Of a stretch of DNA of 64,000 bases, positions 1-12,266 are shown piece by piece (the first letter of the stretch is position 1; the number at the start of each line of letters is the position of its first letter). The translations under genes were made by a program, and so were the position numbers. Under the pieces are notes generated by a model. The model was given only the letters and a program-made list of their open reading frames with translations. It was not told the DNA's origin and did not search any database. Source of the DNA: Chlorokybus atmophyticus. Lineage: Eukaryota > Streptophyta > Chlorokybophyceae > Chlorokybales > Chlorokybaceae. The stretch covers positions 186,001 to 250,000 of the forward strand of contig RHPI01003244.1 in the NCBI GenBank assembly GCA_009103225.1, read 5' to 3'.

Positions 1-222
1 GACGCGGCGTCCCCATCGCCGTCGCGCCTCCATCGCGACTCCATCGCCGTCGCGCCTCCATCGCCGTCACGCCTCCACCGCGACTCCATCGCCGTCGCGC
101 CTCCATCGCCGTCACGCCTCCATCAACGCCGCGCATGAACAAATCACGACCTAGCAACGCGATATCGCGTCCCCATCGCCGTCGCGCCTCCATCGCGCCT
201 CCACCGCGCCTCCATCGCCAAG
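1..222. repeat. GC-rich minisatellite
   Basis: Imperfect tandem copies built from the words CCATCGCCGTCGCG, CTCCATCGC and CTCCACCGC run from the window edge to about 222, with one interruption near 125-165. The array starts before the window, so its full length is unknown. No gene is seen in it. Confidence 0.8.
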
Positions 223-877
223 GGTGCTGAATAAATCAAACGATAAAAGAACCGCGAACGCCGTGATATCGATATTCATTGGATGGACCAAATAAACCAC
301 CACCATCCAGTTGATTCAACGCCGCGTTCAGCCTCCATGCTAGTTAAGCGGAGAGGATCTAATGCAAAACAACTTTGAACAAACGAAGGGGAGGAAAGCG
401 TAAACTAAGCATTCAGTCAGCATGCACTCATCCACCAACGTGCTCGTGTACTCTTGTGCCTGCGCAATGCTGCTCATGCAAAAAAGTGTGCACCATCAGA
501 ACCATATTTCAGTGTTGAAAGGAGCTTACCCACGCAATGTTTGCTCAACAATGAAAATGCTACCAACGCTGACCCTTTCCGCCTAGGCCGCCCTACGACA
601 ATGGCAGTAGGTTACCAATGAGGTCAACAAGTCGGCGATGCCATTGCTGCGGTGGCACCTAAGCTTTAGTTAAGCTCAACTCGCAAAGTCAGCACACCAG
701 ACAAATGCTGCGCTCAGCACGTTGCACAAAGGTGTGCTGTCGCGTCCGTCCAAACTTCGTCACCCCCAACCGTGAATGTTCTCCCGGTTCAGTCGTCTCG
801 AACCGGGTTTCGTCAATATTCGTCGACAGAAGTGGTGATTTCGCCAAAGCAAACGTGACGCAGCTGAGAGGCAAGCC
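223..877. other. Intergenic region upstream of the VOC gene
   Basis: No supported gene. Short open frames here are not continued by matching splice sites. The stretch just before 878 should hold the promoter and 5' leader of the VOC gene; I see no convincing TATA box. Confidence 0.5.
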
Positions 878-3800
878 ATGGCGGCGGCGGCGGCAGCGGC
901 GGCGGCGGTTGGCGTGGGCCTGGCGAGCCGCACTGGGACAGGTGAGCAGTAGGAGGGTTTGGTTGCTTGTTGCGTGATAACTGGGAGCTTGACTTTTGCC
1001 GGGGCACCAATGCCGTTTCGCGGGAACGTGTCTGGCTGCCACGTTGCGAACCGGTCCATGCAAGTGGTCGTGTCATATTGCTGCGTGTCACATCGGTTAG
1101 TATGCTAGTCAGGAAACAAAGCACGTACATAAGATGGTGTAGTGTTGTTTCGTATGACTGTGCGGCAGCAGAGCTATCATACGAAAGAATGTCTGTTCAA
1201 CACATCTTTGCTGCTGCAGAGCTGTCAGACGATATATTTTGTTGAACAAGCCTTGCACTTTGTAGACGATGCTTACACAATGCGGCAATGTTGGTTTGCT
1301 CGCAACAGGAAGTTCCCTTCCCTCTACGCATGCTTCATCATCAACGTTTGGCGGTTGCAAGGTCTCAGATTTTACACGGAGCAAACAGCCTGGTGGCCCT
1401 CTCAGGTGAGCACAGCTGGAGTACTGCAGCTGCTTGTTTTGCATGAGGCCGGCAGCATCTCATTTGTTGTCAGTTGGTTTGCATTGCCACAAACCAGGAA
1501 AAGATCGTGTATGCTGTAACTGCTGGTAAGATAAACCCTGCACATTATGTGCCAGTCGCTGCCCGTATCGCGAATCCAATCAACAACTGCTGGTCAGGTT
1601 GTCAAGAGCAGCAGTGCCAGCTGTGGCTGCCGTCAGCACAGAGCACTCGTGGAGTCTTCTGAACACGCCGGATGAGTCGCTGCAGCAACAGGCCGCGCGT
1701 GACCTGTGGGCAGATAGTCAATCAGCGACGAGCACAGCCGACAGGTGAGTTTGTTGTCACAGAGACAAAGCACAGCTCGTTATCACGACTCTGGAGTGAA
1801 TGTTGCTAATGATGGATGACACAGTCGTGTGTCTCATACATTGCTGTTGTCCATGTAACAGAGATGATTTGGCCAACCATCCTGGCAGCAAACCCGTGCC
1901 ATCCACCAGTGACATCGCCCTGCTCCAAAAGCTTGCCGCCGAGCGCACTGACTTTCTTTATCAATTTGATCTGCCCAGAAGGAAATTTGCAATGCCAGGT
2001 ACAGGTCTCCTGTTCACTCCGGCGCAACAGTCCTGCATGGTAGAGGGTCATTGATTGAGCCATAATAGTACTTTCTCTTCTTCAGGGGTGCGTGGAGTAG
2101 ACCACATGGGTTTGACTGTGCCGGATTTGGCGGAAGCTATTGCTTTCTTTGTCGACGTACTTGGGTGCGAGGAATGCTTCGCTGTTGGCCCATTCAAAGC
2201 CTCTGACGACTGGATGCAAACACACCTGAATGTCCATCCAGCAGCACAGGTTGGTAATTCGTGTTATATGGGGCTCTGCTCATAGGGTGGTGCATATCGC
2301 CACTTGATCGCTCAGTATTGGTGTAGTGTCCTCTCAGTGCAGCTCTGTACGCAAGGCTATCACTAACTCCATTTCTAACACCACGGCAGATTGCACAGCT
2401 TCGCATGTTGCGCTGCGGAAACGGCAGCAACTTTGAGCTGTTTGAGTTTGTTGCTCCGGGCGAGCAGGTGCTTGTGTGTTTTTATATCTGTATAGACACA
2501 ATGGCATGCACGGCAGCAACCATATCCATGCTTGCTGCCATGTATGTCTTGTTGCCCATCTTGGGCTTGCAAACAGGATCCTGAGCCTCGTATAGCTGAC
2601 TGCGGCGGCAAGGCACCAACCTTCTTCGTTGACGACATTGACGAAGCTGTAGCACACCTCAAGTCTCGCGGCATCGAAGTGCTTGGAGACGTGATCACCA
2701 TGCAGGCTGGTCCAACAGCACCCAGGCCGGAAGTGAGTGCTGTTTGCTTGGTGGACAGTGATTGCCCATTGCCCGTTCGTCTGACTATGTGTGATGACGC
2801 GCAATGCTTGCGCAGGTGAAAGGTGTAAAAGGTTTGCAATTCATCTACTTCAAAGCTCCATGGGGACTACAGTTGAGGCTGTGCTCTTACACACCGGACA
2901 GCATGGCGTACGTGATCATCTTATTTGGCATGTATGACCAATTGGACCTGATTTACCATGCAGAATAACAACATATTGCTGCAGCTATCTTCACCAGCAT
3001 CCTGGTCAAGAGCTGCCAGTGGGTGGGAATATGAGTGCTGCAGGCCAGACGAAACTGCGCGTTCACAAGCTCAAAGAGGCATGTATATTGGCTGTGGTTC
3101 AGTCATTCAGTCATTGCATTGTTGTTTGCTTGTTGCTGAGCGCCAGCCAGTCGTTGCTGAGCAAAACTGCAGCACTGCAGCACTACGTGCTTCAGCCAAG
3201 CTGTAGTGATGGTTGTTTCGTGGGTCATGTAACGGATACAGTTTGGTACAGGGAAATATGCGCCAGTGGTGTCCGAAGCCGTTCCACAGCTACCAAAGTA
3301 GACGTGGCATCTTTCATACACTGCATCCCGAGGCAACAGGCATGATGATGCATGCATGTGCGCACAGACACATGGTCTGCTCTGATACCCCTATTGACCA
3401 ATCGCTGTGCCAGTCGTCACAAGTACACGCCTTGAACAATGTTATGGTGACTTGTCTACCAACCGTTTCTCTGTTGGGACGACAGGTGTGCAGGACTACA
3501 ACTGGGATTATGGTGGTAAGGATGTCAAAAACAGCCTGTTCTTCCAGTCCACACTGGATAACCTCAGGGCATACTGGCAGCCGCAGCACCCTGGCCAGGC
3601 TGGTGAGTCCTACAGCCAGCCAACTCTTGCTGCAGTAACACATACCAGTTGAACCTGCTGCAGACAGGTTTTTCACTTAAAGTTGGCAAGAACAGTCAGA
3701 CTCAGCGCTTGTGTGCTTGTGCCAACTCTAGAGGGTAGAGTGATCAACTCAAGTCTCGAGGTGGCCAACTTAGCGGAGAAGCGCGCTGATGAGCTTCACG

Positions 3801-5520
3801 AATTCCAGTTTCCGCTGCCGCCCACACCGCCCGTGCCCGGGTTGTGGGGCGTTGACAACTTCCTGTTGCAAGTGCCGGACATGGTGCAGGTGAGCACACC
3901 CCGACAATTGCATATTGTCGCCTAACGCTAGCAGCGCCTCTAATTTCATCGTGGCACTGCTAGTAGCGACATATAGCGTAGTGATGTCATGCGGCTTCTG
4001 CTGCTGCTGATACTAGCTCTCGCAGCCTGTCGTTGCTGTTGTTATCGCTCCTGTCATCGTTAGCAGCGGCAGCAGCAGACAGCTCAGCTGCCACCAGCAG
4101 CGGCGCTAGCCCAATAGTAGTGCTGTTGGGCTAGCGCCACTGCTGCTTGTGTTTAACAGTTTACTACTGGTAATACTGTCAATGGCAACAGCAGCCCGAC
4201 GTCGTCAACTGCTGCTGCTGTGTGGCTGCTGGCCATGCTGCCTCTGCCGGTAGTGGTGCTGGCCGCCACTAAAGCGGCTAGCAGTAGTGCATGAAATGGT
4301 GGTGGTACTGATATGGAAATCCATGTGAAGAAGTGGCACCCCGACGCTGCTGCATGTGGTCGGCTGCTGACATCACCACATCCAACACATGCTGAACTTG
4401 TGCTGACACGCTTGTATTGTGGCAACGGTGCAGGCGCTGGACTTCTTCATCAACGTCATGGGTTGCGAGCAGTGTTATGTAGAGGGTCCTTTCATGGCGG
4501 AGGACGACTTTATCCACAAGCAACTTGGCCTTCACCCACGCGCACAGGTGCATATAACTCTAGTACAATGAGGAGCATAGGATGGGTGCGTCTGGTTTTG
4601 TCCTGCCGTGAGTGCTCACAGGACAAAGGATACTCTTTTCACGCAGATTGTGCAAACTCGTCTGCTGCGCTGTCACACGGGCAGCAACATTCAGCTATTG
4701 GAATTCGCTTCCCCAGACCAAAATCAAAAATGGCCCTCTAACAGCGACATTGGCGGGTAGGGAAAGCAGGGAGATGTGGAATTGATGGTGTACAATGCAG
4801 CGCGCATTGCTTGTCGTGCATTCTCGCCACTGCTTCAAACCGAAACCAGTATGTGATGCTTAGACATAACTCTCTTCCTCAGGTACCATCTATGCTTCTT
4901 CGTTGATGACATCCATGTTGCGTGCGACTTCCTCAAGGCTCGCGGCATTACGATTTTGGGAGAAGTCACTACTATGCAGGCCGGCCCAACTGGTACAGCT
5001 GCTCGGTGCGGGAAGTAGTTGTTGTTGCAATCTACTTGTGGGAGTGACAACTGTTGTTTGCGCAGGACCTCGACCAGAATTCCCAGAAGCGCAAGGTATG
5101 TACACAACATCACACTGGGTTTACAAACTCGCATCGTTCTATGCCCAGTCGTAACCCCTCCGCTCCAACAAGGTCATACTTTGAATCCTCATTTTCAGGT
5201 TTGCAATGGCTTTACTTTTTTACTCCTTGGGGTGCTCAGGTACATTTGCTGCCATGTCGAGACCCTCTATTGATTGCATATCAATGGAGTGTGCCATGTG
5301 TGACTGCCAGTATGACAAGCTGTGATGCCTGTTTTATCAAGTTGTGCTTTGCGCGTGTCTGCAGATGGAGCTGTGCACATATGGGCCAGATGGAATGGCG
5401 TACTTGCATCAGAGCGGAGGTTACGAAGGGCAGGGCGGCAAGTCTGGAATTTCAGGGATCCGCTCGCACGTGTTAAAGCTTGGGAATGTACGCCAGTGGT
5501 GTCCGAAGCCATTCTGGTGA
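878..5520 (+). CDS. Tandem-duplicated VOC (glyoxalase-fold) domain protein, multi-exon
   Basis: Exons join in phase from an Ala-rich start (ATG at 878; exon 1 878-939) through 1621-1744, 1862-1998, 2086-2249, 2390-2467, 2577-2732 and 2816-2911 into further exons, ending at TGA 5518-5520 after WCPKPFW. The protein holds two homologous units of the vicinal oxygen chelate superfamily. Unit 1 reads GVDHMGLTVPD, FFVDVLGCE, FELFEF, FFVDDIDEAVAHL, VITMQAGPT and GLQFIYFKAPWG. Unit 2 repeats this as GVDNFLLQVPDM, FFINVMGCEQC, IQLLEFASP, FFVDDIHVACDFL, VTTMQAGPT and GLQWLYFFTPWG. Both units end with a xxRQWCPKPF signature, which dates the copying to before splicing of the present gene. The first-strand His (VDH) that usually binds metal in this fold is Asn in unit 2. 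Family members are epimerases, lyases and dioxygenases; the substrate cannot be told. Spliced exons were inferred by eye, so small exons may be missed. Confidence 0.82.
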
Positions 5521-6482
5521 CGACTGTTTGGGTGTTGCGAGGTGGTGGCCTAGTATGCCATTCCATGTGGTCTGCAGTGTTGGTTGGTGAGGTTGACTTT
5601 AGCCAAAGACTTGAACCGTTGTTGTCTTGCTGCTTTCTGGGGTCCATTGGAAGGTGATGATGATCCTGATCCTGGTGGGATTGGAAGGTAACTGTGCAAT
5701 GCAAGGCAAGTTTGCTGCCACTGGCCCCCACCCTGGCATGGTCGCCAGCGCCGCAGTGTCAAACTTCATCACAGCCAGCGCTGGTCTCATTGCAGGGTGC
5801 AGGCCCCAGACTGAAATGCATGCCCTATAACTGCCTAGACTATCCTGTACATTAGCTGCGCGGCTGCATACCCTGCAAGGCAGCCGCCCGACGCGCGAAT
5901 GTAATGAATGCAATGCGCTGCTCCAGTTGCCCAGCGTCCCATGGGGCTGCTGTTGCCCCAAGTCCAAGGCACCCACGCCCGCCTGCGCTTGCACATATCT
6001 ATGCGCGTGGACAGCGACAGCTGGCTATGGAAGCAGAACAAACCGGCCACAGCCTCTCAACCCACCCTGCCCACTCTACTCTCACATTAGCTAGCTGCTT
6101 AGCTAGGGGCAATGGCAAAACAGCAGCAATAGCATGCAACTATCTGCAGAAGCAGTACGAGCGGCAGCAGCTTAATTACTTGCAGTGCAGGGAGTATACC
6201 AAGCTGTTGGTCTCTCTTAGCGCCCCGCACAAATTTCACTCTACTCAAGTTACGCTCTTGAAGCACAATATGTGTTGCTACTTATGTTCATAGGGGTTGT
6301 GGTAGGACGTACGGCGCCGGCGCATCACAACCTCATGTTTACACATAATGATGTGCAAAGACCGAATCAAGTAGACCGTGCAAGACTTGACCACCTGCTT
6401 CAAGCAACATAGTGTAAAGAATAACAGTTTCAACAGCGTAAATGGTGCCTCGTTGCACATATCCGCGCGAAGAGGGGGGGGG
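5521..6482. other. 3' flank of the VOC gene, no gene seen
   Basis: Probable 3' UTR followed by intergenic DNA up to the first assembly gap. A TGTAA word, the polyadenylation signal of many green algae, lies near 5898, but such a short word also occurs by chance. Short frames on both strands have no recognisable content. Confidence 0.4.
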
Positions 6483-6708
6483 NNNNNNNNNNNNNNNNNN
6501 NNNNNNNNNNNNNNNNNNNNNNNNNNNNNNNNNNNNNNNNNNNNNNNNNNNNNNNNNNNNNNNNNNNNNNNNNNNNNNNNNNNNNNNNNNNNNNNNNNNN
6601 NNNNNNNNNNNNNNNNNNNNNNNNNNNNNNNNNNNNNNNNNNNNNNNNNNNNNNNNNNNNNNNNNNNNNNNNNNNNNNNNNNNNNNNNNNNNNNNNNNNN
6701 NNNNNNNN
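6483..6708. other. Assembly gap (226 N)
   Basis: The run of N is flanked on both sides by G homopolymers (GGGGGGGG before, GGGGG after). A G-rich repeat that stopped assembly is likely. Confidence 0.99.
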
Positions 6709-7543
6709 GGGGGCTACGTAGGGGCTACCGGTATCAGGCGTCATTTTCATAGATGGGGGGGAATACTATTATGTGGCATTGGTGATCGCCAAGTACAATT
6801 TATTCAAAGAGATCCACCTCATAGTGGGCATCGCGAGACTACAAAACCTACTATTGTCGTGCGTATATTCCCTACCAAGCAATGTTTACGGCGGAAAAAC
6901 CTTCCTCATGAGTTGAGACAGCAAACACATCTCAAATAAGGTTTGCTTGCTTGGTCAGCTACCGTTTCTCCTTTCCTCCTTTGCCCTTTTTCCCACCAAC
7001 ATGTCAAGGGCACCATACACAAAGAGACATAATATAGTTCAACACAATACCACTATGGGGCTCTCCAAGAAGTATTAGGGGGTTGTGTGTTTCCTGATAA
7101 CACTGTGCTTTCTGAGAAGACCGTACACTGTCATTGTCACAATGCACGGTTGGTGACGGTCATCAAATCTCCTCATCGCTTTGGGATGCCAGCAACTCAT
7201 TACAATCAACACTGCTAACGCCAACTACGCTTCACGTTTGAACCCTCGTCGTCTACTTTTGCATCCATGCATGTGCGCATGCGTGAAGCTCGGGTGTGTT
7301 TTTACATTATTACAGTAACACTATCTAAACGTGTACACTACCCGCCGGGACACGTTAGCAGTATGAACACTATCGGGTAGTACCTGGTAGTGTTCATACT
7401 GCTACATAAGACATTACACTCACAGGCAGCAGATGCCACACCTTCTTTCGCTGGTGCTTCCGTTTTGAGAACGTAGTAGACCTCATTACGTAACTTTGTA
7501 CTTATTGACGAGCACGCTGATAGTTACGATGAGTTACCGTAGT
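6709..7543. other. Non-coding stretch left of the chromovirus
   Basis: No supported gene. It contains a strong inverted repeat at 7356-7404 and ends with the 5 bp GTAGT that borders the LTR element. It may be remains of another mobile element, but no termini were found. Confidence 0.4.
7356..7404. repeat. Perfect inverted repeat, 17-bp arms
   Basis: Arms TAGCAGTATGAACACTA and TAGTGTTCATACTGCTA are exact reverse complements separated by a 15 bp loop. It would fold as a stable hairpin in RNA or a cruciform in DNA. It is not followed by a T-run and lies outside any gene. Confidence 0.85.
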
Positions 7544-7880
7544 TGTCAGGAGGGGAGTGCACCTCCTCCCTCTAATTTCCTACCCCAACACCACCACCAG
7601 CCACGCCGACCACACCGCCGCCGCCGCCGGGGCAGCTGCCAGAGCCGAATATCCTCTGGCTATGGCGAATGCTGTGTTAGCAGCGCCGCCATACGGCTGA
7701 TATCGGCATGAGACTCATGTCTCATGCCGATATCAATGTTAAAGATAAGTAACACTACATTAGGGCCTTAACACTAGGTTAACGGCCCTAATACGGCTCA
7801 ATTGGCTGTTTACCCGCTGGGACCCTTAATTAATCCTAAATAAGGGCGGGGAACCTCTATGCGGGTAGCACTCCGTTACA
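7544..7880 (-). repeat. 3' LTR of the chromovirus
   Basis: This 337 bp copy matches 14764-15118. On the plus strand it starts TGTCAGGAGGGG and ends CTCCGTTACA, so it keeps the TG..CA ends of LTRs. It contains a perfect 16-bp-arm hairpin at 7699-7734 (GATATCGGCATGAGAC and its complement). Confidence 0.92.
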
Positions 7881-7892
7881 TTCCCCCCACTT
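7881..7892 (-). promoter_or_regulatory. Polypurine tract of the chromovirus
   Basis: Read on the minus strand the sequence is AAGTGGGGGGAA and directly abuts the 3' LTR. This is where plus-strand priming would start in reverse transcription. Confidence 0.85.
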
Positions 7893-7909
7893 GGGTTTCG
7901 TTGTCTTTA

Positions 7910-8180
7910 CTAAAGGGTTAGCAAAGCCCCACTACGAGCACTGAAAAGAAAAGCAGTGAGAGATTCAGGGCCGAAGCGGTAAAAAACGTCTGCCAGCACC
8001 CTTTTGCCGTCCGCGTGTGGACACAGCACTCCAATACCTCGAAAAATCTCCTGGCAATCCGCAAGAAGCTTCCTTTCTCGGCTCCCATGTGTTGTGCTCA
8101 ACACCATACCCTTTCCATTTCACCAAGTAGAACGACGCGCATCCGCGTCGAGGCTGATGGTGACTCGGGGTTGCTTCCAC
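7910..8180 (-). pseudogene. Chromodomain at the integrase C-terminus
   Basis: The minus-strand frame contains FYLVKWKGYGVEHNTWEP, the core of a chromodomain with its aromatic and WEP signature. In chromoviruses this module follows the integrase and helps direct insertion to chromatin marks. It is separated by frame breaks from the integrase core. Confidence 0.88.
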
Positions 8181-8441
8181 CTTATACTCAAAAGTATCGT
8201 CGCCACTGCACCCGGGGGTGGAGGAGGTTGAACCCGACTGTCAGAATGGTATGGTTTCAGTACACTCTTATGAAACACATTGTGCGTATCGACTTTGGCA
8301 AGTTTAAACGATGCGCGCGAGTGCCGACCTTAATCACTTTAATAGGGAAATTTACGGATACCCACTCCCTTAATGGATATGTTTTTGGTACTCAGAAGTA
8401 CCAAACAGCCCATATCGTAGTTGGCCTCTCTACGATGTGCA

Positions 8442-9439
8442 TCAGCTTGGGCCTTTTGTCTGTCTTGCACTGCGCGCAGACAGTTGGTCCTTTGCTAATG
8501 CTAACCTATCCCGCATGGCCGAAGCCATCTCGCGCGCTGCAGGTATGCGAGTTATGTCAATAGCGGGCAACTTAATGTTTGCAGGACTTAGTGGATGCAC
8601 TCCGTAACATAAGAAAAACGGAGTTTCCTGCACACTCTCTTGCCATGCATTATTGATTGTGAACTCGGATGGTTTCCTCAACCACTTGATTGGCGCTTCC
8701 TGTCTGACCATCTGTTTGCGGATGGTAAGCTGTGCTCATGTTCTGTTGAATCTGTAAGAAGCTGCATAGCGACTTTCAGAACTGAGCTACAAAACACGGA
8801 TCGCAATCAGACACAAAATTGCGAGGTAAGGCATGCAACTTGAACACAGACGCAACAATAACTATCGTCAACTCACGGGAACCTATTTCCGTGCAACAAG
8901 GGACAATGTGAACCATTTTTGTTAAACGGTCCACAAAAACCGCAATGTGACCTTATGTTGTTTGTGGGAGCTCTGTAGTAAAGTCCATACTCACACTTTC
9001 CCATTTGCCATCACGAACAGGCAATGGTCGCAGCAACTTAGTGGGTTTCTGACGTAACGGCTTGTCATGCGTGCTTACATTTGTCACACGTGTCTACATA
9101 CCGCTTTACGTCAACAGGCAACGATGGCCACCAATACAACTATTGCGCTGCCTTAACAATCTTGCGACTGCCAAAGTGCCCAGCGTATGGTGGATCGTGT
9201 GCATCAGCTATGCATTGTACACGCAACTCAGCATGGTTTGGTATGACCAAACAGGTGCCCATATAATACATGTTGTCCCGTTTGTCAAGCTTTTGCACAT
9301 TGTCCTCGGACGAGAACCATGGGTCAAAAGCATACCCTTGCACAACAGCTTGCACAAACTCATCATTAGGTGGCAATGTACCGCGCGTTGCAAGCAAGTG
9401 TGCACGCATGACCGCTAGCAATGACGGACATTGACTCAC
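8442..9439 (-). pseudogene. Integrase fragments of the chromovirus
   Basis: At 9140-9439 the frame has IADAHDPPYAGHFGSRKI, the His part of the HHCC zinc-binding domain. At 8442-8711 it has INNAWQESVQETPFF followed by YGVHPLSP, the typical end of the catalytic core. Between them the reading frame is lost, so the DDE centre is not readable in one frame. Confidence 0.82.
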
Positions 9440-9559
9440 AGAATCAGCGACATTGGCTTGCTTGGCCGGTGTACTAACTCAAAAGTAAACCGGGAAAGAA
9501 ATTGTATCTAGCAAGCTTGCTTTCGTGACAAGTCTTGCTACTTTAAGAGATACACCAAT

Positions 9560-10088
9560 GGATTATGATCAATCACCACTGTGAACTGAACCCCTTCTTG
9601 GTAACATCGCCATGTTTCCAGCGCATGTACTATACGAAGCAACTCTTGCTCAGTGGTAGTGTAGTTCACCTCTGCTGGCATACTACTCTCATAAGCACAT
9701 GGTCTGCCATCTTGCAACAGAACTGCACCACATCAAAGGGTGGACGCATCGCTGACCACAGTAAAATGCTTGTCCCAATTCGGCAATGCCAACCGTTGTG
9801 ACACTGGAGCTGAAGTTAAAGCTAGCTTCACCTGTTGCGTAGCAGCTTTTTGTTCATTGAACGGCTGGCAGCCGTCGACATGAATGCAGCATCTTTTTGC
9901 AACAGTTTTAATAAAGGCACCAATATTGTGGAATTCCCCATCATAAACTTGAAAAAGTAGTTTGCCAATTTTAAAAATGATCGCAGTTGATGAATATTTT
10001 GAGGTTGAGGCCAATCCACTACAGCTTGCACTTTGCGAGGGTCAGGTCTAACACTCGCACCGCTCACAATGTGCCCCATAAATGGCAT
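9560..10088 (-). pseudogene. RT connection and RNase H fragments
   Basis: Frames at 9828-10088 (MGHIVSGASVRPDPRKVQ, then WPQPQNIHQLRSF), 9733-10014 (FTVVSDAS) and near 9570-9670 (TTEQELLRIVHALETWRCY) follow the order RT thumb, connection, RNase H of Ty3/gypsy Pol. They lie in different frames, so the region is broken. Confidence 0.85.
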
Positions 10089-11329
10089 CTCCGTCTTGCA
10101 AAATCATTTTGCAAAATTGGCAAACAAGCGATGTTTACGCAGCAAGGCAAACACCGCTTCCAAGTGCTACTTATGCTCTTGGTTTTACTGAAGACCATGA
10201 TGTCATCCAAGTAAACCATAACATACTTGCCAAGTATGCCACTGAAGATTTTACTCATTTCCTTCTGAAACACTGCAGGTGCTGCTTATGCTCTTGGTTT
10301 TACTGAAGACCATGATGTCATCCAAGTAAACCATAACATACTTGCCAAGTATGCCACTGAAGATTTTACTCATTTCCTTCTGAAACACTGCAGGTGCATT
10401 AGTCAATCCAAAAGGCTTATGCTCTTGGTTTTACTGAAGACCATGATGTCATCCAAGTAAACCATAACATACTTGCCAAGTATGCCACTGAAGATTTTAC
10501 TCATTTCCTTCTGAAACACTGCAGGTGCTGCTTATGCTCTTGGTTTTACTGAAGACCATGATGTCATCCAAGTAAACCATAACATACTTGCCAAGTATGC
10601 CACTGAAGATTTTACTCATTTCCTTCTGAAACACTGCAGGTGCTGCTTATGCTCTTGGTTTTACTGAAGACCATGATGTCATCCAAGTAAACCATAACAT
10701 ACTTGCCAAGTATGCCACTGAAGATTTTACTCATTTCCTTCTGAAACACTGCAGGTGCTGCTTATGCTCTTGGTTTTACTGAAGACCATGATGTCATCCA
10801 AGTAAACCATAACATACTTGCCAAGTATGCCACTGAAGATTTTACTCATTTCCTTCTGAAACACTGCAGGTGCTGCTTATGCTCTTGGTTTTACTGAAGA
10901 CCATGATGTCATCCAAGTAAACCATAACATACTTGCCAAGTATGCCACTGAAGATTTTACTCATTTCCTTCTGAAACACTGCAGGTGCATTAGTCAATCC
11001 AAAAGGTAACACTTTGTACTGATAATGGCCTGAGGGTGTTCTAAACGCTGTTTTGTAAACATCAGAAGGATGAATCCGGAAATGATGATACCCACTTGTC
11101 AAGTCCAGCGTATTAAAGTATTCATTTCTTAATAGTTTATTAAACACATCATCAATTCAGGGTAACGGGTATCGATTCTTACCGTAATCTTGTTTAGTGC
11201 ATGGTAATCCACACACATGCATAGCTTCCCATTCTTCATCATCATCACAAACAAGTTGGGCGCGCCAAAAGGTGAAGAAGTCCGTTCAATCAATCCCTTT
11301 TCCAATAATTCCTTAATTTGAATTTCCAT
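10089..11329 (-). pseudogene. Reverse transcriptase with amplified active-site segment
   Basis: Frame 11129-11329 gives KGLIERTSSPFGAP and CVDYHALNKI. Frame 10842-11147 gives [26 protein letters not shown] and the catalytic YLDD. Past the YLDD the sequence enters a tandem array of 115 bp units that restarts the same segment out of frame; the true continuation (HLEAVFALLRKHRLFANF) is found only at the left end near 10110-10170. Confidence 0.9.
10170..11006. repeat. Seven-copy 115-bp tandem array inside RT
   Basis: Units begin at 10170, 10285, 10416, 10531, 10646, 10761 and 10876 with CTTATGCTCTTGG. Spacing is 115 bp except 131 bp once, where a longer right end (ATTAGTCAATCCAAAAGG) is kept; the same end closes the array at 11006. 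The copies look identical by eye. Each encodes, on the minus strand, the [20 protein letters not shown] segment plus DD of the RT palm. 115 is not a multiple of three. Confidence 0.95.
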
Positions 11330-11523
11330 CCCCCCCTCTCTCGGGGGCTCAGCCTATGTATAGGCCGAAACGGAGGCTCACTATCAGGAATGAGTGGAAT
11401 TGTGTGTCCGACACCTCGATCAAGAGGTAAGCCTAGCAAGCTCATGTGAGAACACATTTTGGTACTTCTTTATGAGGTCTGCAACACCTGCGGTTTTGCC
11501 CGGCACAAAGTCGTCCGACAACG

Positions 11524-12266
11524 TCAAGCGTACAACAAAACTAATGTGTTTTTGCGCAACGCACGCTGCACTTGCAGTGCAGTGAGTAGCACAAGGTCGC
11601 GCTGCTGGTGCTCCAAGCTATGCGACTCTTTTACAGACAATGTTACACGCTTACGACCCCTCTTTACTCTGCACAATCGTGCGCCAGTATCTAATGTCAT
11701 TTTTACATTTTCCTGCCATTCATGTCCAAATACCACATCAACACCGGATATGTTGATTGATACCACTATACAGGTTTGATTGGCATGATAACTACCAATC
11801 TTGACTTTGATTGAATTGGTTCTTTCACTTGCAACGCACCCCCAGCATCGGCGGATAAAAATGCCGAGGGTTTACACATTATTGTATTGCGCACAACCCA
11901 TTGTTCCTCAACAGAGTTGTATGTCGCACCAGTGTCAATCAAGAAGGAACTGTTTACACCTTGCATTGTGCCACTGAATGTCCACAACAGAGGTGTTACT
12001 CGTCCTTGAAACGTAGCCAAGAGTCCGTGACTAATGCGCGGGTTAATTAGAATTGCTGACAATCGCACTGTCCCTGTTTCATGCTTGCTGAATTGTTTTA
12101 GCACATTTCTCCCTCCAGTATGCTTTAACCATGGGCCATGATACTTTGGCACCATGACGACCACACTCAGGTTTTTGTGCTTGGTTTGCAACTCATTCAA
12201 TGCGTGCAACACATCCGTAAGCATGTTGAATTCCACATGTACCAGCACACAAGTGTTTTCTTCCAC
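11524..12266 (-). pseudogene. Retropepsin-like protease region
   Basis: The frame 11766-12266 contains SSFLIDTGATYNSV, the D-T/S-G active-site loop of a retroviral-type aspartic protease. The next frame to 11524 continues with GVDVVFGHEW, typical of the C-terminal half (VILGxxW type). The two halves join near 11766 with a break. Confidence 0.82.

Noticed and set aside
10170-11006. Regular direct repeats that could suggest a CRISPR array
   Set aside because: Units are contiguous, lack unique spacers and encode a reverse transcriptase segment; the host is a eukaryote.
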